From assembly GCA_016650295.1 (NCBI GenBank), contig JAENWA010000013.1:1-48456 (forward strand): a stretch of DNA of 48,456 bases, in the 5' to 3' direction. Under the pieces are notes generated by a model. That model saw only the letters and a program-made list of their open reading frames with translations. It was not told the origin of the DNA and did no database searches. Position numbers and translations under genes: made by a program. Shown here piece after piece: positions 1 through 7,184 of this stretch; the stretch's first letter is position 1, and each line of letters opens with the position of its first letter. This DNA comes from Desulfuromonadales bacterium (GTDB lineage: Bacteria; Desulfobacterota; Desulfuromonadia; Geobacterales; Pseudopelobacteraceae).

Positions 1-210
1 GAGGTATTCTACCTTCCATCCTACTCGCCGGAGCTGAATCCGGATGAATATCTCAATAATAGTCTCAAAGGCCGGGTCCATTCAGGCGAGCGAGCTCAGA
101 ATGCAAATCAGCTTGAATCAAAAGCCAGGAAGCATATGCGAGCCCTGCAAAACGATCGACTCAAGACAAAGAAGTTTTTCAAACATCCATGCATTACCTA
201 TGCAGCTTGA
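1..210 (+). pseudogene. IS630-family transposase, C-terminal end (cut by the window edge)
   Basis: An open frame runs from the first base to a TGA at 208-210 (69 residues). It contains YLPSYSPELNPDE near the start, which is the C-terminal DDE signature of IS630/Tc1-mariner transposases; the glutamate there is the third catalytic acid. The remaining residues are basic, as in the family tail. The start lies outside the window, so whether the upstream part is intact cannot be seen. It sits beside other mobile debris (IS110 remnant, palindromic repeat), which marks the left end of the window as an insertion hot spot. Confidence 0.8.
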
Positions 211-354
211 TTCAGCTGTTTAATTGCCGGAGTAATAACGTCTTTTCAAAACAAGCAATATTTAGAGTTTAGGCTGATCGATTTAGTGAATTTTATTGAA
301 TTATTTCTTTATTTTATATGAAGTTAAATAATATTACTTATCAGCGAGGGTGTG

Positions 355-1959
355 ATGATAACTATGAATGATGTAGTAAATTTTATTGACTATATCAAAA
401 TAGATCTTGAAAGAGAGTTCAGCATATTACAAACTACAATCAATCAGGACATAAGTAACAGGATAGTGCCTATATACACCACTAAATATAGAATTAAAAG
501 TATTGAAAGTGCCTATTTAAAAACAAAGAGGAAAGAAATATCTGATTTGAACACGATAACTGATTATGGTGGAATGAGAGTATTATGTCTTTTTCAAAAA
601 GATGCTTTAAAGACGCATGATTATTTAATGAAATTGTTTAGTGACCGAAATTATGTACTGTCTGAGTTCAATCTATTTAATTGGACTGACATACTAGAAG
701 ATACGCAAACAATAATTAGTAACCATCAATCTGATGTGAAAGTTAATCCGTTAAACAAAACATCAGGATATAAGTCGATGCATTATATTTTGAAAATCCC
801 AATAAAAAAAGCGCATTATTTTATAGAGATTCAACTAAGAACACTATTACAAGACGTATGGGGTGAATTGGAGCATTCTCTTTCTTACAAAAAAGGTGCA
901 ATTCATCCCCATATTAAGAAAAGTTTTACACTACTCGCTCGCGACTTAGAAACGAATGATATATTGATGACCCATTTAAAAGACATCAGTGAGAAAGATC
1001 AATTTCTCGAACAATTTTCAAACAAAAAATACATCCCTAGAAACTATTTTCATTACGAAGATGATATAATTCCTGCGATTTTGATTACTGGCAAGTTGTT
1101 GCCAATATATAAGAAATATGACGAGTTAGTTAAGAGTATAAAAACGATGGATAGCGGGACTGTTGTATCAGGAGTTGATGAAGCAAGGGCTGCATACAGT
1201 GAGTTGTTAGAGATCATTCCATATAAAGCTGCAAAAGAGCAAAATACTGGTTATTGGCTTGACATGGAAAATGCTTATTTATTGTTTTGTGAACAAAAAC
1301 ACGAGGAAGCTTTCCAATTATATACTCGTGTACTAGAAAAATACAAGATTAACTATTGTGTCTTCTTTAGAATCGGCGAACTTGAACTTAAAAAAAAGAA
1401 TATTGAAAAAGCTCTTGCTGCCTTTGACGAGTGTGAAAATATTCTTGATACAATTAAAATTATTGATGGTGTTAATTTTTACAGAATTAAGTTAAGACTT
1501 GCGCTCATTTATTGGATGTTAGGAGATGAGTATATTGACATAGCAATTAGTAAAATTAGCCAAGCAGATAAAATTTATTCTGAAGAAGAAGCTGTAAGAG
1601 CTTTAGAAAAGTACAGTGTACTAATAAATAATATCACATGGTATAGTTTATCGAAGTATATCAATTGTAAGCCGAAAGAAAAAAATGAGTATTTTCGTAT
1701 AGTGAAGGACAATTTCAAAATATTAGAAAAATATATGCATAGTGATGCTACGAGTAATATGTATGATACGGCAGCATGGTATTGCTACCATCATTACTTA
1801 AAAACAAAAAACATCAAACACTTAGAGGATGCAAAAAGATATTGCTTGCTCATGAAAGACAAGGTAAATTATACTTCCACTAACTGGCTGAGTGAAAGTA
1901 TTCATGAGAATCACTTTTATGAGATTATGAGCGTGGTCGAATGGCGAAAATCTGATTGA
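355..1959 (+). CDS. RelA/SpoT-domain (alarmone-synthetase-like) protein with C-terminal TPR-like region
   Basis: The N-terminal 180 residues carry the full (p)ppGpp-synthetase signature set: KYRIKSIESAYLK (ATP-contacting Lys/Arg/Ser), ITDYGGMRVL (catalytic Asp region), SGYKSMHY, and IEIQLRTLLQDVWGELEH followed by YK. No HD hydrolase, TGS or ACT domain is present, so this is a stand-alone synthetase rather than a housekeeping Rel. Residues about 230-530 are helical with TPR-like spacing (for example the stretch around 300-380). Such small synthetases make ppGpp or ppApp, or pyrophosphorylate tRNA; which applies here cannot be told. The ATG at 355 follows GAGGG by four bases; GTG 352 is too close and ATG 364 is an alternative. 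The gene is strongly AT-rich compared with its surroundings and has no adjacent antitoxin gene, which suggests horizontal acquisition. Confidence 0.85.
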   Translation: MITMNDVVNFIDYIKIDLEREFSILQTTINQDISNRIVPIYTTKYRIKSIESAYLKTKRKEISDLNTITDYGGMRVLCLFQKDALKTHDYLMKLFSDRNYVLSEFNLFNWTDILEDTQTIISNHQSDVKVNPLNKTSGYKSMHYILKIPIKKAHYFIEIQLRTLLQDVWGELEHSLSYKKGAIHPHIKKSFTLLARDLETNDILMTHLKDISEKDQFLEQFSNKKYIPRNYFHYEDDIIPAILITGKLLPIYKKYDELVKSIKTMDSGTVVSGVDEARAAYSELLEIIPYKAAKEQNTGYWLDMENAYLLFCEQKHEEAFQLYTRVLEKYKINYCVFFRIGELELKKKNIEKALAAFDECENILDTIKIIDGVNFYRIKLRLALIYWMLGDEYIDIAISKISQADKIYSEEEAVRALEKYSVLINNITWYSLSKYINCKPKEKNEYFRIVKDNFKILEKYMHSDATSNMYDTAAWYCYHHYLKTKNIKHLEDAKRYCLLMKDKVNYTSTNWLSESIHENHFYEIMSVVEWRKSD

Positions 1960-2269
1960 TTTATTATCCGAGATTATGCTAAATTACGCATCTCTTAAAT
2001 AATGCCATACGATTTCATCTTAATATGGCGGCCGTCATTTATTTGACAACGAACTACAATTAATCTTTTGTTCTGATCTTAAATAATGATTTGTTTAACT
2101 ATGATAATTTTATAGATTTTTGAAAATAACCACGCTATTGTAATTTAACATTAAGTAAACTCATGCTGTTCATTTACAGCAATTATGTTATTATTAGTCA
2201 TAAGTGAGATTTGTTTTCGCTTAGTATGTTATGCAACTTCAACCAGTTAATTTTATTTAAATTACCACC
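1960..2269. other. AT-rich intergenic stretch without recognisable gene
   Basis: About 310 AT-rich bases separate the RelA/SpoT-domain gene from the 8-codon ORF. No frame with protein-like character was found. A short palindrome (GCTGT-N5-ACAGC near 2164-2178) is visible. The stretch presumably holds the promoter of the mini-ORF transcript, but no convincing -35/-10 pair could be assigned. Confidence 0.5.
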
Positions 2270-2309
2270 AGGAGGTAACATTATGAGGATGGACCCAACC
2301 GAAGAGTAA
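2270..2309 (+). CDS. 8-codon leader-like mini-ORF with consensus Shine-Dalgarno
   Basis: AGGAGGT at 2270-2276 lies six bases upstream of ATG 2283. The ORF reads MRMDPTEE and stops at TAA 2307-2309; the interval here includes the ribosome-binding site. Eleven bases later comes a perfect GC hairpin with a T tract. A textbook ribosome site, a very short ORF and an immediate terminator look like a leader peptide or a translated small RNA. No repeated regulatory codon such as a His or Trp run is present, and no gene follows for it to attenuate, so its role is unknown. Confidence 0.4.
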
Positions 2310-2320
2310 GTTTATTTATA

Positions 2321-2343
2321 GGGGGCATATGCCCCCTTTTTTT
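2321..2343 (+). terminator. Rho-independent terminator after the mini-ORF
   Basis: A perfect 16-base palindrome GGGGGCATATGCCCCC at 2321-2336 is followed by seven T residues. It is a strong intrinsic terminator on the plus strand. Confidence 0.85.
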
Positions 2344-2442
2344 GTTCTAAATCTGGGAGAATTCCGGGGACATAATACGATTTACCCGGCGGTGTCGCTA
2401 TTAAATTCCATTATGTTTGAATGCATAAGTAAGAGTTGAAGT

Positions 2443-2531
2443 GGAAGCCTCCGGTGGTATTGATAGCTTGTAAGCGCAAGCGGTTGGACCGGCAATGCCG
2501 TCCAAAATCAAATCACCACGAGGAGGCTTCC
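2443..2531 (+). ncRNA. Structured leader of an IS110-type element (candidate bridge-RNA-like fold)
   Basis: A 10-bp perfect closing stem pairs 2443-2452 with 2522-2531 and is extended by GTGGT/ACCAC (2454-2458 with 2515-2519). Two hairpins sit inside: GCTTG-loop-CAAGC at 2466-2481, and TTGGAC..GTCCAA with an inner GGC/GCC at 2484-2505. The result is a three-way junction of about 89 nt. It abuts the ATG of an IS110-type transposase remnant, and the closing stem buries that gene's AGGAGG ribosome site. IS110-family elements encode a bridge RNA in the end upstream of the transposase, so this may be a remnant of one, or simply translational occlusion. The bridge-RNA reading is inference. Confidence 0.35.
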
Positions 2532-2585
2532 ATGAGTGCAATCTACTACATCGGCCTGGACATTCACAAGAAGGTAATCGCCTAG
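2532..2585 (+). pseudogene. IS110-family transposase, N-terminal remnant
   Basis: ATG 2532 follows AGGAGG at 2521-2526. The 17 residues (MSAIYYIGLDIHKKVIA, then TAG) match the start of IS110/IS1111 DEDD transposases, in which YIGLDIHKK carries the first catalytic aspartate. After the TAG the following sequence no longer resembles the family. The element has therefore been cut down to its 5' end by deletion or insertion. Confidence 0.7.
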
Positions 2586-2605
2586 TCCCCTCAACCACTC
2601 TAGTT

Positions 2606-2905
2606 TTAAGAGAAGCGTATCAACCACCGCCACAAAGGCATGATGCTGATCGTGCCGACTTCCGTTGATACCGTTTCCTCTACATCTGTGGTAAGCAATA
2701 GCGCCTCGTGTACTCCAAGTCCCTGCATCCCTTCGATCAAGCCATTCAACTCCCGGTTTCTGGCTTCAATAGTGGAGATATCATACGCTACGTTAATCAG
2801 TCGCTGCGATTCACCCTCCGGCACGACGAAATCGATTTTCTGCTTTTGCCTGCCATAGCAGATGTTCTGCCCTTTCCGGCGCAACTGAAGAAAGATATAC
2901 TGCAA
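2606..2905 (-). pseudogene. C-terminal fragment of a DUF4143-type AAA ATPase
   Basis: The minus-strand frame encodes the typical C-terminus of ATP-binding proteins of the DUF4143 kind. A piece like LQYIFLQLRRKG leads into KIDFVV (the Asp of the nuclease-like fold), then LINVAYDIS, and ends in a segment like ISIMPLWRWLI. The N-terminal AAA domain with Walker motifs is missing; upstream sequence runs into a palindromic repeat. The only start is a TTG without a clear ribosome site. It reads as a decayed gene fragment. These ATPases occur widely in mobile regions of bacteria and archaea. Confidence 0.6.
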
Positions 2906-2937
2906 ACGGCCTGAAATTGAGTTTCCGAATTGATTTG

Positions 2938-3037
2938 GTAGGTTGGGTTAGCGGTCTCATCGCGTAACCCAACAGCCTTGATTGTTTTCAACATGGTCAT
3001 GTTGGGTTACGGCATACACCCGCCTAACCCAACCTAC
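2938..3037. repeat. REP/MITE-like palindromic repeat (GTAGGTTGGGTTA type)
   Basis: The left end GTAGGTTGGGTTAG and right end CTAACCCAACCTAC are inverted copies. Inside, CGTAACCCAAC and GTTGGGTTACG form a second inverted pair, so the whole 100 bp folds into a two-tiered cruciform. Repeats of this GTTGGGTTA type are dispersed in many bacterial genomes and resemble REP elements moved by RAYT transposases. No such transposase is in this window. Confidence 0.7.
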
Positions 3038-3083
3038 AAAAAGCTCAATTATATGCCGTTTGTAGTATGTTAGTATAGTGCAG

Positions 3084-5030
3084 CTATCCCGACAACTCCT
3101 CCCACTCGCCGTACAGCTTCTCCAACTGCTCGTTCAGCAGCGCATGCCGCTCACCGGCGGCCGCACCACGCTCCAGGTCATCGAAGAAACCGGGCTGCCC
3201 CATCTCCGCTTCCAGGCGGGCGATTTCGGACTCGGTCCGGGCGATCTCCTTCTCGATCTCGCCCAGCCGCTTCTGGCGCTTATCGTCTTCCCGCTTGCGC
3301 TGTTTTTCCTCCTCGCGGCCACGCTTGCGGTCTTCTTTTTCCAGAGCAGGCAGCTGTGCCGGGGTGACTGATATGACCGATGAGACTGATGGGATGTTCG
3401 ACTCCCTGATCCCTGATCCCTGATCCCCCATTCCCGCCTTTTTTTCCAGGTAATACTCATAATCCCCATAGAAGTTCTCGATCCCGCCCGCATCCACCTC
3501 GATGATCCGGTTCGCCAGGCCGTTGACGAAGTAGCGGTCGTGGGAGACGAACACCACCGTGCCGTCGAAGGTGCGCAGGGCATCCAGCAGCACCTCCTTG
3601 CTGAACAGGTCCAGGTGGTTGGTCGGCTCATCCATCAACAGCAGGTTGGAGGGGCGCAGCAGCATCTTGGCCAGGGCCAGGCGGTTGCGCTCACCGCCCG
3701 AGAGCACACCGACCTTCTTGTGGATGTCATCGCCGGTAAAGAGGAAGGCCCCCAGGATATCCCGCAGCTTGGGCACCATCTCATAGGGGGCGTCGGCATA
3801 GAGTTCGTCCCAGGCGCTGCGGTCGAAATCCAGCACATTGGCCTGATCCTGGGCAAAATAGTCCATGATCACATTGTGACCGGCGATTCGCTCACCGGCC
3901 TGAAACTCGGCCCCGGCCAGCACCGACATGAGCGTGGACTTACCGGCCCCGTTGTGCCCCACCAGGGCCACCCGCTCACCTTTTTCCACCGCCAGATCGA
4001 TCTTGTTCAGCACGGTGTGACTGCCGTAGGACTTGGTCAGCCCCTTCAGTTCCATCACGATTTTACCGCTCTTGGGGGCGTCCGGAAAATGAAAGCGTAT
4101 GCGCTTGCGTTCCGGCGGGATTACGATGCGTTCGACCTTTTCCAGCTGCTTGATGCGGGACTGGACCAGGGAGGCCTTGTTGGCCTGGTAGCGGAAGCGT
4201 CGGATGAAATCCTCGGTCTTCTCCACCTCTTCATCCTGCAGGCGCTTGGCCTCCCGCAGGGCCGAGACCCGCTCCTCGCGCTGGACCAGGTAGCGCGAAT
4301 AGCTGCAATGGTAGTCGGCGATGGTATGGTTCCAGACTTCTGCAATGCGGCTGCAGACCTGGTCCATGAAAAAACGGTCGTGGGAAACCAGGATCACCGA
4401 GCCGGGGTAGCTGCAGAGGTAGGCCTCCAGCCAGTTGCGGGCCTCGATGTCCAGGTGGTTGGTCGGTTCGTCCAGCAGCAGAACGTCCGGCCGCTGCAAA
4501 AGCAGCCGCGCCAGTGCAATGCGCATCTGCCAGCCGCCGGAGAATTCGCCGCAGTCCCGGTACCAGTCCTCCTGGGCAAAACCAAGCCCCTTCAGAACCG
4601 TGCCGATCTCGGCCTCCATGGTGTAGCCGCCCCGATGACGGAACTGTTCTTGCAGTTCACCGTAGCGGTTCAGAATCTGATCATGTTCCGGGGAATCGTG
4701 CGGCATCCGTTCCAGATCGTGGCCCAGGCCGTGCAGTTCCTCCTCCATGGCCAGCAGCTCGCCAAAGGCCGAACGCGCCTCGTGAAACAGCAGGCTGTTT
4801 CTGGTGACGATGCCGTCCTGGGGCAGATAGGCGGCCTTTGCGCCGCGGGCAAACTGGATCTCGCCGCTGGTGGCTTCGGACAGCCCGGCGATGATCTTCA
4901 TCAGGGTGGATTTTCCGGCGCCGTTTTCCCCGACCAGGGCCACGCGCTCACCCTTTTTCAGGTGCCACGAGATCCTGGTGAAAAGTGGATTACCGGCAAA
5001 GTCTTTGGAGAGTTCTTTGAGATGGAGCAT
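3084..5030 (-). CDS. ABC-F family ATPase (duplicated ABC domains, ribosome-associated type)
   Basis: This is a 648-residue soluble protein with two nucleotide-binding domains and no membrane segments. Domain 1 has GENGAGKST and LLLDEPTNHLD; domain 2 has GHNGAGKST, SGGERNRLALAK and LLMDEPTNHLD. The linker between them is charged. This layout defines ABC-F proteins (Uup, YheS, EttA and ARE kin), which act on the ribosomal E site or in translation quality control. The C-terminal tail is a charged coiled coil (about 560-648), as in Uup or YheS. Residues about 532-557 are a low-complexity insert encoded by a triple CCCTGAT repeat and look like an in-frame insertion. The start is ATG 5030. The gene is monocistronic by context. 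Confidence 0.9.
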   Translation of the reverse strand: MLHLKELSKDFAGNPLFTRISWHLKKGERVALVGENGAGKSTLMKIIAGLSEATSGEIQFARGAKAAYLPQDGIVTRNSLLFHEARSAFGELLAMEEELHGLGHDLERMPHDSPEHDQILNRYGELQEQFRHRGGYTMEAEIGTVLKGLGFAQEDWYRDCGEFSGGWQMRIALARLLLQRPDVLLLDEPTNHLDIEARNWLEAYLCSYPGSVILVSHDRFFMDQVCSRIAEVWNHTIADYHCSYSRYLVQREERVSALREAKRLQDEEVEKTEDFIRRFRYQANKASLVQSRIKQLEKVERIVIPPERKRIRFHFPDAPKSGKIVMELKGLTKSYGSHTVLNKIDLAVEKGERVALVGHNGAGKSTLMSVLAGAEFQAGERIAGHNVIMDYFAQDQANVLDFDRSAWDELYADAPYEMVPKLRDILGAFLFTGDDIHKKVGVLSGGERNRLALAKMLLRPSNLLLMDEPTNHLDLFSKEVLLDALRTFDGTVVFVSHDRYFVNGLANRIIEVDAGGIENFYGDYEYYLEKKAGMGDQGSGIRESNIPSVSSVISVTPAQLPALEKEDRKRGREEEKQRKREDDKRQKRLGEIEKEIARTESEIARLEAEMGQPGFFDDLERGAAAGERHALLNEQLEKLYGEWEELSG

Positions 5031-5072
5031 GGGGGATGTTGTAGCACAATAACGGTGTCATCGGCAAGCAGT

Positions 5073-5153
5073 GGCGGATTTACTCGGATAAAATAAAACA
5101 GAAAATAGATTTTAAATCCGCGTAGATCCGCTCAATCCGCGTCACCCGCGTTC
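5073..5153. repeat. Intergenic repeat of the ATCCGCGT type
   Basis: The spacer between the ABC-F gene and the macro-domain gene holds GCGGATTTACTCGGAT and then several near-copies of AATCCGCGT (around 5115-5153) on either side of an AT-rich centre. This has the look of the dispersed ATCCGCGT intergenic repeats seen in many genomes. No gene is visible. Confidence 0.4.
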
Positions 5154-5186
5154 TATTGCAGTTCAGGTTTACAACGACTCAACCTT

Positions 5187-5714
5187 TCAATGTGCCTTGA
5201 TTCCAAGCCGTTCCGCCGCTTCCCGGTAGACCTGCTGCGCCGGCGCATTGAACTGTACGAAGACAACCCGCTCCAGCTCCGGATACGATACCATGGCCTC
5301 TTGAGCCGCCGAGAGGGCGATTACGGCCGCCTCGCGCATCGGGTAACTGTAGACGCCGGCGCTGATGGCGGGAAAGGCGATACTTTTCAGTCCGTGACCA
5401 TGGGCCACCTCGAAACAGCGGCGATAAGCAGATTCAAGTAATCCCGGCTCGCCTTTGCCACCACCCTGCCAGACCGGGCCGACCGTGTGGATGACGTGCC
5501 GGGCGGGCAGCTTGTACCCTTTCGTGATCTTGGCATCACCGGTTTCGCAGCCCCCCAGCCCGGCGCATTCCTGCACCAGCTGCGGCCCGGCAACACGATG
5601 AATGGCGCCATCCACCCCGCCGCCCCCCAGCAGGGTGTTATTGGCGGCGTTGACAATCGCATCCACCGCCAGCGTCGTTATGTCGGCCTGAATGATTTCA
5701 ATGGTTGCTGCCAT
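5187..5714 (-). CDS. Macro-domain protein, probable O-acetyl-ADP-ribose deacetylase (YmdB type)
   Basis: The 175-residue protein is a single macro domain. [20 protein letters not shown] (residues 20-39) is the ADP-ribose-binding signature, with the asparagine and aspartate used for catalysis in YmdB/MacroD enzymes. GTGDAKIT-like sequence follows as [14 protein letters not shown], then HTVGP and a C-terminal [12 protein letters not shown] phosphate-binding loop. The family removes ADP-ribose or O-acetyl groups and in E. coli also modulates RNase III. AGGGAGGT directly upstream supports ATG 5714. It stands alone between divergent or repeat-filled spacers. Confidence 0.9.
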   Translation of the reverse strand: MAATIEIIQADITTLAVDAIVNAANNTLLGGGGVDGAIHRVAGPQLVQECAGLGGCETGDAKITKGYKLPARHVIHTVGPVWQGGGKGEPGLLESAYRRCFEVAHGHGLKSIAFPAISAGVYSYPMREAAVIALSAAQEAMVSYPELERVVFVQFNAPAQQVYREAAERLGIKAH

Positions 5715-5859
5715 AGTACCTCCCTGTTAACAATTAGTTGCATGATTATAAACTGGTGTTATACTAAACTCCGTATTGATTCTGACCGGGATTTCTCCCG
5801 CCTCACCAGCTTCCCGTGTCTATTTGCATCGCCGGACTCCGGCGAGAAGGAGGGCAACG

Positions 5860-6159
5860 ATGCCTTTCCCGCTGCTTCACAGGAAAAAACTCCACGGAAT
5901 CCTGCTGGACACACCCCAGGACGGCACGGAACGCTGCCGGGAATGCGGCGGTGTCTGCTGCAGTTCCTTTGCGGCAGTCGAGATCAGCTGGGAAGAGTAT
6001 GAACTGCTCCGCTCCCTGGGGGCCAGCCGCCTGCAGCTCTCACTGTATGGTCCGCACCGCCTGGAGATCGACTATGGCTGCGAATTCCTGGTACAGGGCC
6101 GCTGCAGCATCTACGAGCAGCGACCGGCTATCTGCCGGCGCTTCACCTGCCGCGACTGA
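5860..6159 (+). CDS. YkgJ-family cysteine-cluster protein
   Basis: The 99-residue protein carries the zinc- or iron-binding cysteine signature of the YkgJ/CxxCxxCC family (PF03692): CRECGGVCC near residue 25, then CEFL, CSIYEQRPAICRRFTC at the end. The function of the family is not established; it may bind Fe-S or Zn. The start at ATG 5860 is chosen because GGAGGG lies seven bases upstream; the frame is open further upstream, but without protein-like sequence. It converges on the Fe-S protein gene and shares a bidirectional terminator. Confidence 0.75.
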   Translation: MPFPLLHRKKLHGILLDTPQDGTERCRECGGVCCSSFAAVEISWEEYELLRSLGASRLQLSLYGPHRLEIDYGCEFLVQGRCSIYEQRPAICRRFTCRD

Positions 6160-6212
6160 TATCTAGCCTGATTCTCTGATAACAGGTTTCGGAAATTTTG
6201 CAACGAAAAGAA

Positions 6213-6254
6213 AACGGCCCCCTGTCGCGTCTGGCGCGACAGGGGGCCGTTCTT
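6213..6254. terminator. Bidirectional intrinsic terminator
   Basis: A perfect 17-bp stem (6213-6229 with 6235-6251, GGCCCCCTGTCGCG core) with a 5-base loop lies between two convergent genes. It has A residues on the left and T residues on the right, so it can end transcription of both the YkgJ-type gene and the Fe-S protein gene. Confidence 0.85.
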
Positions 6255-6274
6255 ACTCTCTTTCCCGGAATGTG

Positions 6275-7027
6275 TCAGCCTTTGATGTCGCCCTTGATGC
6301 CGATAGTAATAACCTCGAAAGGAATCTGCTTGCCGCAGGCGGCCAGGGCCTGGCTGGCAGCCACGGCGATACCGCCGCAGCAGGGCACTTCCATCTTCAG
6401 CACCGTAATGCTTTTTATATCCGATTTGGTAAACAGTTCGGTCAGTTTCTGGGTGTAAAACTGGTTGTCATCCAGCTTGGGGCAGCCCATCACCACCGCC
6501 TTGCCCTTGAGGAAGTCCTCATGGTAGCCGGCATAGGCCACCGGTACGCAGTCGGCGGTAATCAGCAGGTCGGCGCCCTGGAAATAGGGAGCGCTGGTAG
6601 AAACCAGGTGCAGCTGTACCGGCCACTGGGCCAGCTGGCTCTGGCGGCTTCCGGCCACAGTCGCGGGTGCCGACGCCTCCGGGCGATCAAAACTCATGGC
6701 GCGGGAACCGGGACAACCGCCACCGCCGTGGTGGTGAGCTGCGGGAGCAGCTTGCGGGGCATGGGCATGAACCGGCGCCGGTTTGCCCTGGGCAGCCAGA
6801 TGTTTTTCCACCGCCGCCTCATCAAACTCGTCCGCCTCGCGCTCCTCGATTTGGATGGCGTCCATGGGGCACTCACCCAGACAGGCGCCCAGTCCGTCAC
6901 ACAGGTTCTCTGCCGCCAGCACCGCCTTGCCGTTTATGATGGTGATGGCACCTTCGGCGCAGGAGGGGACACAATCTCCGCAGCCGTTACATTTATCCGG
7001 GTCTATTGTTACGATTTTTCTGAGCAT
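6275..7027 (-). CDS. 4Fe-4S ferredoxin-type protein with C-terminal CCGG domain
   Basis: The 250-residue protein starts with a regular cluster motif CNGCGDCVPSC (residues 14-24). A second motif, LCDGLGACLGECP, has leucine in place of the second cysteine. A His-rich linker (HAHAPQAAPAAHHHGGGG) leads to a C-terminal domain with GCPKLDD and EVPCCGG. Proteins with this arrangement are common in anaerobes and are annotated only as iron-sulfur proteins; an electron-transfer or regulatory redox role is likely, but no partner is visible here. The ribosome site AAGGAG supports ATG 7027. Confidence 0.8.
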   Translation of the reverse strand: MLRKIVTIDPDKCNGCGDCVPSCAEGAITIINGKAVLAAENLCDGLGACLGECPMDAIQIEEREADEFDEAAVEKHLAAQGKPAPVHAHAPQAAPAAHHHGGGGCPGSRAMSFDRPEASAPATVAGSRQSQLAQWPVQLHLVSTSAPYFQGADLLITADCVPVAYAGYHEDFLKGKAVVMGCPKLDDNQFYTQKLTELFTKSDIKSITVLKMEVPCCGGIAVAASQALAACGKQIPFEVITIGIKGDIKG

Positions 7028-7066
7028 GTAATTCTCCTTTTAATAATTTCAATATGTTAGATATCC

Positions 7067-7183
7067 GGACGTCAGATTTGAGATGATAACAAGGCGGCGA
7101 GGAGAAAGCGACTGAGGCATAGTAGTTCTATGTCGAAGGAGCTTTCGACGAGCCAACGAAGTTAGGGCTCAAATATGGCGTCC
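7067..7183. repeat. 117-nt inverted-repeat element, MITE- or RNA-like
   Basis: GGACGTCAGATTTGAG (7067-7082) is an imperfect inverted copy of CTCAAATATGGCGTCC (7168-7183). The interior contains a CATAG/CTATG hairpin and a CGAA..TTCG hairpin. It occupies almost the entire spacer between the YgbA_NO-type gene and the Fe-S gene, both on the minus strand. It has the architecture of a non-autonomous mobile element or a structured RNA. It encodes no plausible protein. Confidence 0.5.
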
Positions 7184-7184
7184 G

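Noticed and set aside
2440-2535. Possible c-di-GMP (GEMM) or other riboswitch
   Set aside because: GCCTCCGG-type sequence is present, but the conserved GEMM core (tetraloop and receptor) is not, and the gene downstream is a transposase remnant.
2401-2598. 65-codon minus-strand frame across the IS110 remnant
   Set aside because: It runs opposite the transposase start and its hairpin leader, without a ribosome site or family resemblance.
3540-5096. 518-codon plus-strand frame opposite the ABC-F gene
   Set aside because: It is antisense to a clearly conserved gene, has no family features, and arises from high-GC codon bias.
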